Below are positions 60,560 to 64,000 of a stretch of DNA of 64,000 nucleotides, piece by piece. The stretch comes from Hyalella azteca. Its lineage: Eukaryota; Arthropoda; Malacostraca; Amphipoda; Hyalellidae. Within the stretch, counting starts at the first letter, position 1; every line of letters begins with the position of its first letter. The notes under the pieces were generated by a model. It saw nothing but the letters and a program-made list of their open reading frames with translations. It did not search any database and had not been told where the DNA came from. The DNA is taken from positions 186,001-250,000 of the forward strand of contig NW_025934994.1 in assembly GCF_000764305.2 (NCBI RefSeq), written 5' to 3'. The position numbers and the translations under genes are program-made.

Positions 60560-60895
60560 CGTTTGTCTTATTGGGACCATTCTCGGGGCCTATTGGGACC
60601 ATTCAAGTGGTCTTTTTGAAGCATTTTAGGGGTCTATTTGGACCATTCTATGGGTCTATTTGGACTATTCTAGGGTCTATTGGGACCATTCAAGTGGTCT
60701 TTTTGGAGCATTTTAGGGGTCTATTTGGACTATTGTAGGGTCTATCGGGACCATTCTATGGGGTATATTATGTTGGGGTATATTTGAACCATTCTAGGGG
60801 CCATTCTCAATATTTGGGCCATTCTCGGTGCCTATTGCCATTCTCGGTGCCTTTTGGGCCATTCTCGGTGCCTATTGGGACCATTGTCCTGCCCA
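60560..60895. repeat. Degenerate ~20-bp tandem repeat
   Basis: Variants of ggtctatttgggaccattct, with cggggcc/aggggtc changes; order becomes irregular to the right. Confidence 0.85.
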
Positions 60896-60899
60896 TCGA

Positions 60900-63800
60900 T
60901 CAATAAAGCTCAGTCAATTTTATGAATGAAATTGCAATACTCTATGCAAAGTAATTATTCAGCTCATACATTCAGGCCTAATTCGATAGTTTTCGTCCAG
61001 TATTACCTAGTATATAAATTATTTTATAATTTTACAGCACGCTAGAAACTTCTTATCATCAGCAGCTATCACAAGAATATCATCATTAAGGTAAATTACT
61101 GGAGCTAATTAAGAGGTCTTCTATTATCGTAGGTTATAGGGTGCATTCAAATCATTTTTTTCTGATTACGCAAGCATGCAGATCCTTTCTTTTCTAGTGC
61201 ATCCTGAATTACGTGCCGTAAAACCCAGATTCTTTTGTGTAGGATATAATGAATTGCGCTGGGAGTTGTTCCGAAGCTCAGCCTCCTCTTGTGTTGTTGT
61301 TTATGAAAAATAAATTCAAATTCAATTTACTGGCACCTTTAGAGAGTAAATTCGCATAGAACTCGAGGGTTTTTCTTAGTGACATTGATTTTTATTTGAT
61401 TTTAATTTTTCGAAAAATCCGTAAATATGGTACAATGCAAAAAAATTCTTTCATCGGGAATTTCCATTGAAAGGGAGTTTCCTTTATTGATATATTTAAG
61501 TAACTTCATATTTGATTGATATTTATAATACACTTATTTATTTGTTTTGGTTATTTAACCCGATGAGAAAGTTAAACACAAGTTCGCTAAGCCTTGATCG
61601 TTAAGTCCGACCTGGATATGAAAAACCGCCATGTGATCCTGATTTAGCGCAACAGAAAAGTGCTTAGAATCGAAAAAATTTTATCGAAAATAAGAACTTA
61701 ATCGTTGCGGGCTAAAGGTAAATACTGGAGAATTTTTCAGGCGCTCACCAAACTGAACTTGAACAACTTTTAAAAATGGAATTTGATGGTAAAAAAAATG
61801 GAAATTCCCATTTTGGAAAAAGGCAAATAATTTTTGACGTAACTGTAAGACGCATGATAAGTAAATTTGATGTTCAAATTACCTCAGGAAAGCGACGAGC
61901 AACACCAGAAATTAAAATAGTTCAGTCTGTCACGAAATGCATGCATTACAAATTTAACTGCCCAAATTAACAGTTATAAATTTCTAATGCGTGAAAAAGA
62001 CACCAGGCTTCCCAAAAATTACGATACGACGAAAAGGGGTACAAATCGCTGTATGTGTCCCGTTTGTGTACAGTGAACACCCAGTAAAATAAATTGGTCA
62101 CTGTCGAAATAGTGAAGCACATACATGGTATACTAATATTTTTTTCACCGGTCCAGACAAGGTCGAAATCGTCCACACATTTGTGAATAGTGCATGGCTA
62201 ATTGGACTAAGTCTAACTCGTTGCGCCGAATGCATACGATGTATTGGCAACGTCAATAAGCGGCAAGACTGGAGCATCCGAGTGCACAATCTGATCATGG
62301 GGCTAAATTGGGGGCTAAATGCCCCCTGATAATCGAGGTAGCGGATGATTTTCCCCCTCCGGGCCACATGACCGGCCCGGGGTAAATTTCCTGGATTTCC
62401 CCACGCTGTAGCTAATGCAAACAAACGGCTGCGGTCAATTGACAACAATTGGCTCTTATTCACTGTAGCAGTTCTAACCGGCCACGGAGTGCAAATATTT
62501 TCAATAACATATATCATTTATGTGCAGCGACTGAAGGGAGAGTTTTCAGTAGATCTCAAAATAATTTCAAATAAAATTTTCGAAACTTCTATTCATATCC
62601 AACTGTGATCGGGCTAAAGCATTTTTATCATTCTCATTTTGTCAATAATAAATAGTAAAAGAGTTAAGAGAGACATATGAGAAAGTATTATGGCGCTCTA
62701 GCCTCTCTGCATTGTGGGAGAGCTACAGATGTGAGAAGGTGGAGGATAGGGCGTTAGCTTGTGGGATCTTAGAGCAGAGAATATAATGTGTGAATAATGA
62801 GGGAGTTCTCCTCACTGAATAACAGACGGAGAGGTACAAACGATCTGTGAAATACAAATTTTCTGCTCCAGTAATGAACTGTTATATCCATTCCGAGTCA
62901 TCGAGCGCGTGATCGATCGGCAATATAAACATGAAAAGCTATCACATAATCGTTCGACTCATCCAATAAAGACTGCCTTTATAGTAAAAGACAGTGAGAA
63001 TAATTATTAATACGTTATAATTCATATAATATCATTATATAGAAAAGATCATCTTTAAAAGGAAAAAAAAAACGTTTCTAGTGTTTTTGGAAAATTATAA
63101 TCAAATCGAGCACTAACAAACACTTTTTAGTTTGCGATTGTTTTTCTCACGAACAGGTGCTTTATCTCAGACCAGCCATGCATCCCAGTTGTAAGATGTT
63201 GCATATTATCTGCCCTTTATCTCGGTAATACACGCGCCTTCATTATCTTCATTACTCCTAAAAGGAAATTCTCCTCATCATTTTCATTATCTGTAGATAA
63301 TAAATACCTCTAATTACCTCTAATGTCCTAATTTTCCTCGCTCTCCGCTCCCATTAAGAGTTTTTTATGTACACATTATTGTCAAAAGTTGTAGGTCTAT
63401 CAAACACTTCGACGTAACTCTATATTTCAGGTACGCACGATTTGACATTTTTCAGATATTTCGATGAACCAAACGAGGCGAAGTGACTGTAGACTGAACA
63501 CCTAGAGTTCTCAAATATTCCCGTTCTATATTATAAGTTGAACAGGAAATCTCCTACATCTTCGATTTTATCACTAATATTTTCATTAATTTTTTCATTA
63601 ATACATTGAAGTGTAATGATTACCTTACTATCGTGTCTGAATTCGAGCTGCTATTAATATTCCTCGATAAATCAGGCTGACTTATAAAAGTGTGTAAACT
63701 ATCGCGCCACTGTTCTGCCACCGTGTTGCCAATAAAAGTAGGAAATCTTTAGAACCAATTTTATTAAAACAAACTTAATGACATTTTTGATCCCGATGAT

Positions 63801-64000
63801 GACTCGGTATTAGGGAAATACAAACTTGTACTTTATTTATTGTGTAATAAATAAATAAATCATATAGGAAATTTATTATACAAATTATATATTGGTTGTA
63901 ATCGATGTTTGCATGGATAGTCGTGATATAATTTAATAATACCATATATTCTTTCCTATATACAAATTTTGTCAGTGCCGAGGCATTGTAAACGCCACTT
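60900..64000. other. AT-rich flank, no gene supported
   Basis: No recognisable exon, RNA gene or transposon end. The longest open frame (139 codons, minus, 62098-62517) has no domain signature or splice-phase link to the receptor. A GC-richer patch at 62230-62420 contains short inverted repeats (ggggctaaattgggggctaa, ccgggccacatgaccggccc). Confidence 0.4.

Noticed and set aside
62098..62517. 139-codon minus ORF upstream of the receptor
   Set aside because: Longer than usual by chance, but no signal peptide, domain, or splice sites in phase; left unannotated.

Overview
This is eukaryotic, AT-rich, intron-dominated DNA, most likely from an insect. A hemipteran is my guess, at low confidence, from the transposon mix, the AT richness and the very long introns. 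Nothing is prokaryotic: there are no operons, ribosome binding sites, tRNA or rRNA genes, or CRISPR arrays that I can support.

The window is dominated by one minus-strand gene spanning at least 3128-54750. Seven exons were joined by hand. All six junctions have GT..AG sites and compatible phases. Together they encode the C-terminal ~770 residues of a single-pass membrane protein: a fibronectin type III (FN3)-like extracellular part with N-glycosylation sequons, a ~20-residue transmembrane helix, and a long, disordered, Ser/Pro-rich cytoplasmic tail. The tail carries a His run, basophilic phosphosite-like motifs, a PPxY motif and a C-terminal DTQV, a class I PDZ ligand. I recognise the architecture (adhesion- or guidance-receptor-like) but not the gene, so no symbol is given. 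The 5' exons, including the signal peptide, are not recognised here and may lie beyond 64000. Introns run from 257 bp to ~31.8 kb.

The rest is repeat-rich intron and flank. From left to right: 3' flank and UTR (1-3127); a (GAATA)n array that is the expanded 3' tail of a LINE (7730-8180); a 43-bp minisatellite (10.9-11.4 kb); a ~1.1 kb 18-bp minisatellite abutting a splice donor (12.8-13.9 kb); a second LINE 3' end (20.0-20.4 kb); short tandem arrays hugging several splice sites; and four families of short inverted-repeat elements scattered through the introns. Past the FN3 exon lie a 761-bp foldback element with TA duplications, a decayed mariner-type transposon, and an 877-bp element bounded by TTAA.

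One clear technical artefact is present. At 47828-47865 two head-to-head 19-bp Tn5 mosaic ends form the junction adapter of a transposase mate-pair library, so the join there is not native sequence.

I found no convincing new multi-gene system. The best leads are the uncharacterised receptor, the clustering of tandem arrays against its splice sites, and the recurrent unnamed inverted-repeat families.
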